From contig CM020619.1 in assembly GCA_009829735.1 (NCBI GenBank), positions 13,445,777-13,509,776 on the forward strand: 64,000 nt of DNA. Direction: 5' to 3'. The notes under the pieces are model-generated. The model did not search any database. It was not told where the DNA came from and saw only the letters and a list, made by a program, of their open reading frames with translations. Made by a program: the position numbers and the translations under genes. Origin of the DNA: Pyropia yezoensis (Eukaryota > Rhodophyta > Bangiophyceae > Bangiales > Bangiaceae). Below are positions 41,242 to 52,645 of this stretch, piece after piece; the first letter of the stretch is position 1; each line of letters begins with the position of its first letter.

Positions 41242-44200
41242 ACGCCACGGGTCGCGACCGTGCGTGCGTGGAGGGGCATGCCGCCGCGGCGGGCTCGGGC
41301 GGCGCCCGTACCCGTGGCGGCACCCGGCGCGGCAGCGGCGGCGGCGGCAGCGGCGGCGGCGGCCGGAGCGGCGGCGGCGGCAGGCGCGGGGCCCACCGCG
41401 GGCGACCCGGCGGGCGGCGGTGCAGGAGCGGCGCCCCCGCCCCCCCCCCCCCCCCCTCACCACGCCCCGCCCGTGGGCGCCTATCTCGGCCCCTCCCCCC
41501 CCCCACCCTCTCTGCCACAGGCGGCCCAGCGGGCGACACGCTTGCTTCCGTGTCGCTGTCGCCGCCGGCTGACGGCGCTGCCGCTGTGGCTGCCGCCGCT
41601 GCCGCTGCCGCTGTCGCTGCCGCCGCCCCCGACGTGGGCCCCGCCGCCGCCGCCGCCACCGCCGCCGCTGCCCGCGGTGGCAACCCCCACGCGCCCAGCG
41701 GCGGGGGCGGCGCCGCCGCGTCGGCGGCGGCAGCGGCGGCAGCGGCGGCAGCGGCCGCCGCGGCGGCGGTGGCGGCGGGGGAAGCGGCCGACGCGGCTGT
41801 AGACGTGTGGGACGACATTAGCGGCTTTGACGTTGTCGGCGGTCGTGGCCGTGGCCGTGGCCGTGGCGGTCGCGGCTTATTGGGCCGGGGGGGGGGGAAG
41901 GCAGCCGGTCGCGGCCGCGCGGCGGCGACGGCAACGGCGGCTGCGGCGGCGGCGGGCAGTGGCGTGGGGGGTGGTAAGGCCGCGGGCGGGGTCGGCGCGA
42001 CCACACGCGCCAACGGTGTGGGCACCCGCGCGGGTGGCGGCGACAGGGGTGGCAGGCGTCCACGTGGCCGCGGCACCGGTGCCTCAGCGGGGACTGGAAA
42101 GGGGCGTGGGGGGGCGGCGCGGACGTGTGGCGCCCGCGGCGGGGGACCCGGCGCGGATAGGGGACGCGGTCGGCGTGGTGCCACAGCGGCAGCGGACGCT
42201 GCCACAGCCGCCGCCGTCGCCATCGCCCCCGCCGAAAGTAGTGGCCCAGAAGACGAGGTATTCACCGCTGGGCCGGCCATCCAGCCGGCGGACGTGCTCA
42301 GTGGGGGGCAGGGCAGCACTCACCCAGACGGCGGCGTCGGTGGTAGTGTTTCCCCTGCGGGGGTTCTGGGCGGTCACACCGGGTTGGACGTCCCGTACGG
42401 TGCCATGCACCCGATTGGGGGAGGTGGTGGCGGCGGCGGTGGCGTCGGTGGCGGTGGGGGCGGTGGCAGTGGTGGCGGCGGCGGAGCGGGCAGCTATGGG
42501 GGAACCCCCGCCGCGACGCAGCAGGAGGCGGCTGAAGTGGCTGCTGCCGCCGCCGCCCACGCAGAGGAGCTTGCCGCGTACGGACAAGCGCAGCCACTCG
42601 ACGGGTCTGGTGGGCCCGCCACGGGAGGGGCGGGCATGATTGGACTTGGGGGGGGAGGCGGAGGCGGCCTCCACGACCCAACGGGTGGGGGAGGCGGCGG
42701 CGGCGTGGGAGCCCGCGAGCGCCTAGGCGGCGGTGGCGGGGGGGACGTCTATGAACAGGGCGGTGGGGACTATGGCGGCGGACGCGCGCCCTATGACCCG
42801 CGGGTGGGAGTCGGGGGGCTGATGGATCCCGGCGGCGGGGGGGGGGGAATGGCCGGCTCGTACGGTGGTGCGGCGGGGATGCCCGGCCAGTACATGAATA
42901 GCGCTGGTGGCGGCGGTGGGGGGGGGGGCTATGGGGGGTATGGCATGCCTAGTGGCGGCGTCGGGGGTGGCGGGGGGGGTGGCCTTCGAGGGCCTGGCCA
43001 TGGCGGCCGGGGTCAGGTGGGCATGGCCCCCGCATCTGGTGCCATAGGGGGCGGCGGCGGTGGCGGCGGCGGCGGCGGCGGCATGCTCCCGCCTCTCTCT
43101 CACGATCACGGCGCGCAAATGCACGGGCAGGCAGCCTACCCTGGCGCCGCGGCCGCGCAGGTGCAGCAGGCGCAGCTCATGTCGGCCGCAGCTGCGGGAC
43201 ACCATGGCGGCCACGGCGGGCCGGTGGGGTATGGGGGGCACCCGTCAATGATGGGCGGCCGGCTGCCGCCCCATGTGGGGCACGGCCAGGGGGGGTCAGG
43301 CGTAGGGGGGGGGGGCGGTGGCGGTGGTATGTTTCCGTCCACCTCGGGGGGTTGGAACGGCGGCGGCGGCGGGCAGGGCCAAGCCGGCGGCGTGCCTGGC
43401 GGCGGTGGGCCCATGGCTGCAGCCGCCTCTGCAGCGGCGGCTGCCGCCGCTGCGACGGCCAACTTTAGCTCCGGCGGCCGGGACGGGGATGGCGGCATGG
43501 CAGGAATGCAGCAAATGGGGGTTGGCGGAGGCGGCGGCATGGGCGCCCACTATGGCATGGGGCCCGTCCAGGCAGGCCGGCGAGGGACGGGTGCCGGTAA
43601 TGCGGGAGGGAATGGGGGGGGGGGAATGCTGCCAGGCCCAGGCATGTACGTGCCTGGGGGTGGCGGCGGTGGCGGCGGTGGAGTTGGCCGTGACGGGGCC
43701 TACTTTACTGGCGGCAGTGGCGGCGGCGGCGGCGGCGGCGGCCTGGGCGTCCCAGGCGGTCCCCCCCCGTACGGTGACCTGCGGATGGGTGGCCACACGG
43801 GCGACACGGACGCAGCTGCGGCCGCGGCGGCTGCAGCTGCCTCCCTGGACATTCCCCCCGGGGGGCCGACACCCGCCATGTACCTCCACGCGGCGGGCGC
43901 GTCGCGGGTGGCACCGCCGGTGCCCCCCCCACAGCAACCCCGGGGGGGGGGGGGGCGCCCGGTTGGGGGGACCAGCCTGGGCAAGCGCCCCGCAAGGGGG
44001 GCCCCGGGCCGCGGAATGTCAGCCGACGAGGGGGGGGGCACAGACGGCGGCGGCGCCGCCTCGGCCGGAGGCGGCGGCGGTGGCGGCGGCTGGGGAAGCG
44101 CAGGGGGGAGCGGGGGAGGCCTTGCCGGTGCCGGTGCCGCCGCTGCCGCCGTTGGTGGGGGTGGTGGCGGCGGAGGGGTCGGGGAGGGGCGGCCGTCGGA

Positions 44201-44969
44201 AGGGGTTGTCAAGCTCGCGGCGCGGGCGCGGCACAACATGCACACCAAGAACTCGCGGCTCAAGATTGACTCGAAGATTGCCCTTCTGGGCGAGGCGCTG
44301 GGCGTGTCCTCCAAGAAAAAGGCCGAGATCCTTGATGTGACGCTTCAGTGGTGCGAGCGGGTCAAGCGCCAGCGCCTGCACGTAGGCCTCTCCTTGCCAT
44401 CGGCGTCTGAGGTGGCAGCATCGATCGCCGCCGAGGGTCCCCCCGTGCCGCCAGGTGCCGACGCGGACGGCGCGGGTTCTGCCACCGCCGGCTCTGCTAG
44501 AGGGGCAGACCCGGTGGGGGGCGGCGCCGGCGCAGGCGGCGGCCTTGGTGGCGGCGCCGGCGTTGGCGGCGGCGGGACGCCTAGCCGGTCCACCCACGGT
44601 TGGGGGCGTGCCTCTCCTGGTAGTGGCAGCATCGGCGGCGGTGGAGGCGGTGGCGGTGGCGTTGGTGGCAGTGGTGGCCGGGGAGTCCCCCGAGGGCGGC
44701 AAACGCCCGGCGGCGGTGGTGGCGGCGGCGACTCGGCAGGCGGCGTGGACGATGGTGAGGATGACACGCTGGTGGCTGCCGCGACGGCCGCGTCGGCGGC
44801 GGCGTTTCGCTCCCCACAGTCCCGCGAAGGTGGCGGCGGCGGTGGGGGGGCGGGGGGGAGTATCGGCGGCGGGCGCTCCCCTGCCTACCCAGGAGGGCAC
44901 GACCCAGACGGGCGGCCACACTCAGGCGGGGGGGGAGGAGGAGGAGGCGGCGCGGGGGGGAGGTCTTGA
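40839..44969 (+). CDS. Very Gly/Ala-rich protein with a C-terminal bHLH-like segment
   Basis: The frame is open for over 1370 codons to a TGA at 44967-44969. Most of it is Gly-, Ala- and Pro-rich low complexity, including RGRGRGRGG-type runs near 41840-41880. One segment is different: 44211-44380 reads AARARHNMHTKNSRLK...KIALLGEALGV...KKKAEILDVTLQW. The basic stretch plus two amphipathic helices resembles a basic helix-loop-helix DNA-binding domain, so a transcription-factor role is plausible but inferred. The first in-frame ATG is at 42405; the open frame upstream begins just after a C-rich run ending CAG (40836-40838) that could be a splice acceptor, so an upstream exon is likely. Start unresolved. 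Confidence 0.55.
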
Positions 44970-46965
44970 CGCGCGCGCGCGTGCGAGCGCGCGGTGAGTC
45001 GCGGCGGGGAGGGGGGCGGAGCGGGCGGCGGCGGGGGTGGCGGCGCGTGGCGCGGCGGCGCGCGGTGGGGGCGGGGAGGTATAGTGCGGGTGCGTGAGAC
45101 GACCGCGCAGTGCAATTGGGTGGCCAACAAAAAGGTCCAGCAAGCTCTTCTGTCGTGTGTCGTTTGGCGTGCGTCTGTCCCCGCCTTCCGCAGCCGCTGC
45201 CTCTCCCACTGCCACCCGCCCGCTAGGGCCGCGACCGCGCAGACGCGCGGGCTCACCGGGGGGGCGGGGCGGCCTCGGTTCTTATCTTTTCTACTTGGCG
45301 CGGGGCTCTCCCTTCTCCTGCCGTGGAAGGGCTGGCAGGGAGGTGCAACGACACTGGGGGGGGGGGCGGGGGGTCTTGCGGGCTCTCCCACCTCCGCCGT
45401 CGCTGCCGCCCTCATCGCAGCTGCCATCGCCGCCACTCTGGTGTCCCTGCTTCGCTCCCTATCGCCGAGCCGGCTGGCCGCGAGTGTGGCGGCGGGTGTG
45501 GGCGGGGGCGACAAATGGGACGCTGGCTCCCCCGCCGCTGCTGCCGCTTGATGGTACCCATCACTGTCCATTGCTGGGTGGGGCGGGTCTGGCTGCAAAA
45601 GCGGAGCGGTCGCACCCACTACCGCGGCCACAGCCTCGGCCCTTTGGTGGCGGTGACTCCATCGCCTGCCCCTTTGGTCTTCGATGCCCGCACCGCCACC
45701 ACACGCTGTGGTTTCTGTCCGCTTCCCCAGCCCACCCCGCGACGTTCACCCAACCCGACCCAAGCTGGCGGCCCGCCCGCCGCAAGCGGCGCACCCATGG
45801 GACGCCGCCGCCACCCTCGGGGATGGCGTGCCCCCTGGTGCCGCACACGTGTGTGTCCTTTCCCTCCCATGTGGGCGCCACCACGCACGCCCGGCTTGGT
45901 TCCGCAGTGCGCGTGCGGCCATATGGATAGGGGTGGGGATTGGGATGAAGAGGGGGGGGGGGGGGTCACACAGCCTTTGTGATGGTGCCTCGAGGGGGAT
46001 GACGATGGTGCGAAGGCGGGGAGGCATGACAAGGGGGGGAGGCAGGATGGGGGCGGAAGAGGGGGTGATGGAAGGGGGAGGGCGGTTCACTGCCTCGTGG
46101 GCTGGAAGGGGCGCGGACGCGCTCGCCGGAAGCCCCATGACCGGCGTCGTTGCGGCGGGGACGCGGAAGAGAGGGGGGGAAGAGGACGGAACCAGACCAT
46201 CGTGAGAAGGGCGGTGGGGTGGGTGCCCCCGTTTCTGGTGCCAAGGATCACGGCCGAGGCCGCCGGCCGGCCGCCGCCGCGGGCCTCGCTCGCTGCCCGC
46301 TCACGCGCCGCCCAACAGCTGTCACTGTCGCGACTGTGATTCTTCGTGAGCCGCCTCCGCTTCCCCCCACGCGTGGGAAAATCATCGCGATCAATGGTAA
46401 CGAGCAAGCCCACCGCCGAGTAAATTCACGCAGCGCCAACGGTCAAGTGGCTGCGAATCGTGGGCGTTGGATCTGCAGCGGCGACATTAGTCGAGGCCAA
46501 TTTGATGGAAGTCGGGAGGAGGGGGGCGGCCCACCCCCCCCCGCGGTCGCGTGCGGACCGTGTCTCGTCGGCGAGGATTGGTGGCTGGCGTGCGCCGCCG
46601 TCGGCCGCCTCCTCGGCGCCGAGATTGCCGCACTGCAGACCACTGGCCGATCACGCCCCACCCCCCATGTCATGGGGGCCCCGGCGCCGCATGGCCATTG
46701 GGCGGGCGGGGCCCGGCAGCCGCCCTGCATCAGCTCTCGGCGTGTTTAGCACTCTGACGCCGCCGTTGTCTGCTCTCACGACCTCCGCCAGCGAGGCCGT
46801 CATCCCCCCCCCGCACCCACCCCTTCCCCACCTCCTCAGCTCCTCGCGTCGTCTACGAGTCTTTCGTCGCATTTATCCCTCACTCCACCTGCACTTCCCC
46901 CTCGTTTGTCCCCCCCCGTGGCCCTCCCCCCCCCCCCCCCCCCCCTATTCGCATCCCCCGCCGCC
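44970..46965. other. Intergenic GC-rich segment and 5' region of ATP sulfurylase
   Basis: About 2 kb without a supported gene. Frames of 200-280 codons on the plus strand show no motif and overlap equally long frames on the minus strand. Poly-G lies at about 45952-45965 and a poly-C run at 46926-46945, 20 bp before the ATG of ATP sulfurylase, within what should be its 5' UTR or core promoter. Confidence 0.5.
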
Positions 46966-48327
46966 ATGGCCGCCTTCGTGCCCACCACGGCGGCTGCCCG
47001 CCTGGGCGGGCGCGCCGCCCCGGCCACCCAGTCGTCGGCCCTGTTTGGCACCCCCGTCGCGGCGGCTGCGGCGGCCGCCCCCGCGCGCCTGTTGACGCCG
47101 ACCATGACGGTGGCGCCGTCGGCGCCGACCCAGCTGGCTGTCGAGGACGTGGTGGAGCTCCTCGTCCCCGCCGACCAGGTGGCCGCCCTCACCGCCGAGG
47201 CCGCCACCCTTCCGTCGGTGACCCTCACGGACGTGGACCTCCAGTGGGTCCACGTACTGTCAGAGGGGTGGGCGTCGCCGCTCAAGGGGTTCATGCGCGA
47301 GGACGAGTACCTCCAGTCCCTCCACTTTAACTGCATCCGCCAGCCGGATGGGTCGCTGTCCAACCAGTCGGTGCCCATTGTGCTGGCGGTGGACGACGCG
47401 ACGAAGGAGGCTGCCGCCGATGCGGCCGCGATTGCGCTCAAGGACCCGTCGGGGGAGCTGGTGGCCATCCTCCGGGCGCCCGAGTTTTTCGAGCACAACA
47501 AGGAGGAGCGGGTTGCCCGCTCGTTTGGCCTCACCGACGCCCGCCACCCGTATGCTGAGATCATCTACAACAGCGGAGACTGGCTGGTTGGCGGTGACCT
47601 GCAGGTCCTCCGCCCCATCACGTATGGCGACGGCCTGGACGAGTTCCGCCTCACCCCGCGGCAGCTGCGGGAGGAGTATGCTGCTCGCGGCGCGGACGCG
47701 GTGTTTGTCTTCCAGCTCCGCAACCCCATCCACAATGGCCACGCGCTGCTCATGACGAGCTGCCGGGAGCAGCTCCTGGAGCGGGGCTTTAAGAACCCCA
47801 TCCTGCTGGTTCACCAGATTGGGGGCAAGGTCAAGGGCGATGATATCCCACTGGCCGAACGGATTGCTCAGAACAAGTGCGTACTCGCGGAAGGGGCACT
47901 CGACCCGGCGTCAACCATCCTCGGCATTGCCCCGTCGCCGATGCTGTACGGCGGCCCCACCGAGGTGCAGTGGCACGCGAAGAGCCGCGTCAATGCTGGC
48001 TGCCAGTATTACATTGTGGGCCGTGACCCAGCTGGGATGGCGCACCCCAACGGAGAGCGGGATATGTTTAACCCGTGGCATGGCAAGAAGGTGCTTTCCA
48101 TGGCGCCTGGGCTGGAGAAGCTGGAGATTCTGCCCTTCCGGGTGGCGGCGTTTGACAAGACGGTTAACAAGATGGCCTTCTTTGAGCCGTCACGGGCCGA
48201 TGACTTTGTGTTTATCAGCGGCAGCAAGATGCGCAAGATCATGCGCGAGGGGGGCTCCCCGCCGCCGGGCTTTATGGTGCCCTCGGGCTGGCAGGTGCTG
48301 GTCGACTACTATGCCAACCTGTCTTAG
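46966..48327 (+). CDS. ATP sulfurylase (sulfate adenylyltransferase), probably plastidial
   Basis: Catalyses ATP + sulfate to adenosine 5'-phosphosulfate + pyrophosphate, the first step of sulfate assimilation. The single-exon 453-residue protein starts at ATG 46966 in a strong context (CCGCCATGG). Residues 1-50 are Ala/Thr/Ser/Arg-rich with almost no acidic residues, like a plastid transit peptide. The enzyme body follows: PUA-like N-terminal part (LSEGWASPLKGFM), the nucleotide-binding QLRNPIHNGH at 250-259 (the HxxH motif of the family), and GRDPAGM at 352-358. There is no fused APS kinase domain, and the length fits the plant/algal monofunctional type. No frameshift. The plastid location is inferred from the N-terminus only. 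Confidence 0.95.
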   Translation: MAAFVPTTAAARLGGRAAPATQSSALFGTPVAAAAAAAPARLLTPTMTVAPSAPTQLAVEDVVELLVPADQVAALTAEAATLPSVTLTDVDLQWVHVLSEGWASPLKGFMREDEYLQSLHFNCIRQPDGSLSNQSVPIVLAVDDATKEAAADAAAIALKDPSGELVAILRAPEFFEHNKEERVARSFGLTDARHPYAEIIYNSGDWLVGGDLQVLRPITYGDGLDEFRLTPRQLREEYAARGADAVFVFQLRNPIHNGHALLMTSCREQLLERGFKNPILLVHQIGGKVKGDDIPLAERIAQNKCVLAEGALDPASTILGIAPSPMLYGGPTEVQWHAKSRVNAGCQYYIVGRDPAGMAHPNGERDMFNPWHGKKVLSMAPGLEKLEILPFRVAAFDKTVNKMAFFEPSRADDFVFISGSKMRKIMREGGSPPPGFMVPSGWQVLVDYYANLS

Positions 48328-49590
48328 GAAGGGGAGCGGGAGAGTGGCGTAGTCTGCATAATGACCTGCCTTTTTTTGTTTTTGCTGATGGTCTTTTCTT
48401 TTTTCGCCCTGGAAAAGGGCCACCCGGCGGCGCCACGAAGGCGGCCGTCCCCGCCCCGATCGTGTGAGTGTCCGTCCGGACGACACCGGAAGGGCGCGCG
48501 TGGGAGCAGAGCCCCCCACCTCTTCCCCACCGGAGCCGCCGTGGACGGGACCAGCCACTCTTGTACTCCCCCTGCCGCCCTATAAGAAAGGCAAGGAGGC
48601 CGAGCGGGACGTCCCCAATGAGCGCCTCCGTGATGGCCCGGCGGCGCGCGAGGTCGACGCCGCCCTTGGCGGCTAGTGCCGCAGCGGCCAGTACGATGCC
48701 GTCGGCGGCGGCGGCAGGCCCAGAACCGAGCACACCCAGTTCGTCCCGACGACCCCCGTCCATTGCCTACACAGCCGCTACCCTCTCATCCGTGAAGGCC
48801 CACTACTCTACCCCGACCGTTCATCGATACAAGCTGGTAAATCACGCACAAACTGTAGTGTGAACAATTAGGTACAGTCCCCACATAGACAGGCGCATGT
48901 ACAGTAGTTGCGTTCAAGACCTTCACTGACGATTTCCAATGGTGTGTGCTCGCTGGCCCTCCCTGACCTGATCCGTCAGCCATCTGCTCTGCTCGATGCA
49001 CTCTGGGGTCCACAGCTAGCCTCAAATCGCCACGTGGACGGCCAACACCGGCCGACCCGGCTCAGCCGCACAGACCCGACTGCCCGCCGCCGGGTGCCAA
49101 TGCGCGGCTGTCCTGGTGAACCACCCCGGCCACGTGTGGCACGACTCCGACGGTCTGTGGCGCTCCTCCCATCCGCCCTTGGCGATTGGATTGGCGGTGC
49201 CTCTGCGGCTCTGACGGCCGGGGGGAGGGGCGCCAGGAGCACAGCGGCGCCTCTGCGGCGGAGTGTTGGGGCGTGTGTGGCGCCTGCCCTCGTTGGGGCC
49301 CTGGGGCTGACTGCAGCGATTTGTGCCGTATCCCTTATTCTCCAGTGGCACGTGTGCGGGCTGTCGGGCTCGTCGATCCTCCACCCTTGGCCCCCCTACA
49401 CAGCACGCCACCTTCGATCCACACCGCACAGGCCATTCCACCTTCGTCCCGGCAATCCGTTCACCCCAACCTCTTCGGCAACACCTCCGCCCTACCATCA
49501 TCTCCATCACCAACGTTTTGTACTCGGTAACGTTCATTCGATCCTGCCACTTGCCCTCGAGCACCTTCTCTGCCCCTCCCCACCACCACC
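48328..49590. other. Intergenic region between ATP sulfurylase and desaturase
   Basis: The 3' flank of ATP sulfurylase has T-rich stretches (48370-48405). The following 1.2 kb shows no convincing gene. A 247-codon frame (48908-49651) overlaps the desaturase start in another frame and has no motif. The last 80 bp before 49591 are C-rich with CACCACCACC at the start codon. Confidence 0.5.
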
Positions 49591-50991
49591 ATGGCGCCTG
49601 ATATCCGCCGGTTCAATCCGGATGTGGACGATGCGGGCCTCGCTGACCTGACCGGCCGCCTCCGCGGCCACGGTCGGCCTGTGGACGCAACGGAGCTGCG
49701 CAAGCACGCCTCCCGCGGCGATGCTTGGATTTCCATCCGCGGCAAGGTGTACGACGTGACGGCATTTTCGGCCGTCCACCCCGGCGGCGACATTGTGTTG
49801 ACGGCGGCGGGCAAGGACGCCACGGACGTGTTTGCCGCTTTTCATCAGAACACTGACTCGTACAAGCTGCTGCCGGGCCTGTACGTGGGCGAGCTGGTGG
49901 AGGAAGCCAAGGCAGGCCGGCCCGCCGTTGATGGCACCACTAGTGTGCGGTCCCCCGAGTACCTGGCAGACGTGGTAGGGATGCGGCAAGAGCTTCAGCG
50001 GCTCCGGCTGTATGACTCGTCGAAGTTGTTTTACGCGTACAAGGTGGCCTTCAATGTGTCCCTTCTGGCGTGCTCGGTGGCTTTGCTGCGCGCGTATGGG
50101 TCGTCGCTGGGCGGGGTGGTGGTGTCGGCGCTGCTGCTTGCCCTCTTCTGGCAGCAATGTGGGTGGCTTGCGCACGACTTTCTCCACCACCAGGTGTTTC
50201 GCAACCGTGCGTTTGGCAACGCGGCCGGCATCCTGATTGGGAACATCTTTCAGGGCTTTTCGGTTGCGTGGTGGAAGACCAAGCACAACCACCACCACGC
50301 GGTGCCCAACGTGGTGGATGCCCTCTCTGGGGGTGACCCCGACATCCACACCACCCCCGTGCTGCTGTGGAGTGAGAAGCTGATTGAAGGGGAAGACCTC
50401 GGCTCCCTCCCGCGGTGGTTGATGCGCAACCAATGGTTCCTCTATTGGCCCATCCTGTGCATGGCGCGGACGTCGTGGGTCATCCAGTCGCTGCTCTTCC
50501 AGGCCGAGCCCGCCTCTATCTACTGCTCCACGCAGCGGATGCGGGTCGCTGAGGCGATTGGCCTTGTCATCCACCACGTGGGCTTTGTTGCCCTATCCAT
50601 GTACGCGGGCAGCTGGCCCCTGTGGGCGCTGTTCTGTTGTCTCTCTCAGGGCCTGGGTGGCCTGCTCATTGGCGTGGTCTTTACCGTAGGCCACAACGCC
50701 ATGGAGGTCCTTACCGACGCGGACGTGTCGGCCACGGACTTTGTTCGCATGCAGGTGCGGACAACCCGCGACGTGACGCCGAGCTTGTTTAACGATTGGT
50801 TCACGGGCGGCCTCGGCTACCAGGTGGAGCACCACATCTGGCCGACGCTGCCGCGGCACTCGCTGCCTGCGGCTGCGCGTATCCTGCGGCCGTTTTGCGC
50901 CAAGTATGGCATCCGCTACACGTGTGAGGGGCTGATCGAGGGGAACGTGGCGGTCTGCCGGCTACTGGCCGACCTCGGACGGAACCTCTAG
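49591..50991 (+). CDS. Front-end fatty acid desaturase with N-terminal cytochrome b5 domain
   Basis: Introduces a cis double bond between an existing one and the carboxyl end of a fatty acyl chain, in the ER membrane or on plastid-derived lipids, as in synthesis of arachidonic and eicosapentaenoic acids. The 466-residue single-exon ORF starts at ATG 49591 (CCACCATGG). Residues about 1-110 form the cytochrome b5 domain with the haem motif HPGG at 63-66. Then come His box I HDFLHH (195-200), His box II HNHHH (232-236) and His box III QVEHH (411-415), whose Gln in place of His marks front-end enzymes. Hydrophobic segments lie between the boxes (about 150-190 and 300-360). Delta-5, delta-6 or delta-8 specificity cannot be told from sequence alone. 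Confidence 0.95.
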   Translation: MAPDIRRFNPDVDDAGLADLTGRLRGHGRPVDATELRKHASRGDAWISIRGKVYDVTAFSAVHPGGDIVLTAAGKDATDVFAAFHQNTDSYKLLPGLYVGELVEEAKAGRPAVDGTTSVRSPEYLADVVGMRQELQRLRLYDSSKLFYAYKVAFNVSLLACSVALLRAYGSSLGGVVVSALLLALFWQQCGWLAHDFLHHQVFRNRAFGNAAGILIGNIFQGFSVAWWKTKHNHHHAVPNVVDALSGGDPDIHTTPVLLWSEKLIEGEDLGSLPRWLMRNQWFLYWPILCMARTSWVIQSLLFQAEPASIYCSTQRMRVAEAIGLVIHHVGFVALSMYAGSWPLWALFCCLSQGLGGLLIGVVFTVGHNAMEVLTDADVSATDFVRMQVRTTRDVTPSLFNDWFTGGLGYQVEHHIWPTLPRHSLPAAARILRPFCAKYGIRYTCEGLIEGNVAVCRLLADLGRNL

Positions 50992-51363
50992 GCTGATACT
51001 CGCGGCCGTCCCCCTGCCGCCCATGTTGTTGTGTGTGTGTGAACTGGATGTGGTCATGGTTCGTGAAATGGCCTGAAATACGGAATAAAGTCCAAAAACG
51101 CAATATCGATACGGATTGGCACCATGAGCAGTGGAGCCCCCTCCCCCCCCACAGGTGCCGCCTACGCCACCTCGTCGCCGGCAGGCGGCAAACGCCCCTC
51201 CTCGACGTGGGCGCCCGGCCGCGCACGCTTCCCTCCCCGCCGCGTGCTGTCCTCCCCCCCCCCCCGACTATTCGATGGGCGCCCGCCGCAGCCGCCTGCG
51301 GGGCAGGGCGGCGGCGACAGCAACGCCGCCACCAAGGCGACAACAACAGTGGCGGTCGCCGCC

Positions 51364-51419
<56 letters not shown>

Positions 51420-52613
51420 TGCTGCCGCCGCCGCCGCTGCTGCCGCCGCCGCCGCCGCCGCTGCTCCTGCCGCCGCCGCCGCCGCTCCTGCCGCCGCCGC
51501 CGCCGCTGCCGGCGGCGTCACCGCCGCTGCCGGCGGCGTCACGGGCGGCCGACGGCGACGTGGCCGATGACGGCCCCCGGACGCTCCGATCAGACGGCTT
51601 TGGCACCGCCTCCTCCCACCGCCGCCGGGCAACAGGCGGTGGCGGCGGCGGCGGCGTTGGCGGCGGCGGGGGGGTGCCCGGCGCGCCTGGCGACTGGGGC
51701 GGCCACCGTGGTGCGGCGACGTCGGCGGCCGCGGCGGCGGCGGCCGCGGCGCCGACGAGGCCCTCCACCCTACGAAGGGGGTGGGCGGCCCGCCGCCTGC
51801 CCCTGTCCCCGTCGGCGGCCGACGATGCTGCCGATGACACCACCGCGGCGGTGGCAGGCGGGGCGGGAAGACAGTGATGTTGGTGGTGGGGATGCGGGTG
51901 GGGGTGGCGGCGCCGCGCGGCGGGTATCGCTTGGGGGCAGCTTACGCTCCCAGCGGCAGCTGCGCAAGAAGCTACCCGGGACGTTCGCCCTTGGGCGGGG
52001 GCTGCTGGGGCGGCGGCGGTGGGGGTGGCCGGCGATGGCGGGGGGGGGGGTTGGGGGGGGGGGGGGGGGGGGGGGGGCTCACGAACGCATCCGCCCGGCT
52101 GGACGACCTCTTCAACGCACTCCATGCCGCCGCCGCCACCACCACCCCTACTATGTACCGTGGCGGGCGGGGGGGCCGGCAGCGCCCTCGCCGACCCGCT
52201 GGCAGTCCACTACCTCGCAGACGTTGCCCTGTCGGCCTCGACTCGGAAGGAGAGGGCAGGGCGGGGGAGGGGGAGGCCAGCCGCTCGTTTATCACGGGTT
52301 AACGCCCGGTGCCGAGGCTGTGGCCAGCGCGCCGCCTTACTTGGCTTGACCTTTTCTCTCGACGGCCTCGGCGGGCCCCAGGGGCCCCTCAGGTTTGAGC
52401 GCGGCGGGGCTCGGCTAGCTGGCCTGAGGCGCTGGCCGCGTGAATGCCTTGGCGCCAGCCGCCTGGCTGTCAGTGGGCTGGCCGCTAACTGGCCGAATGG
52501 TCGGAGCGCTGGCTGCCTGGCCGTCTGTGTGCTGGCCACCAAAACGCGCGTTGTGTCTCATGTGCCACCCCGGCCAGTCACACTCGGACCGACGCAACCA
52601 TAACGCGGGTCCC

Positions 52614-52645
<32 letters not shown>

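Noticed and set aside
51033-52349. 438-codon frame across the GCC array and poly-G
   Set aside because: Mostly Arg/Pro from repeats. The few protein-like bits fall in different frames.
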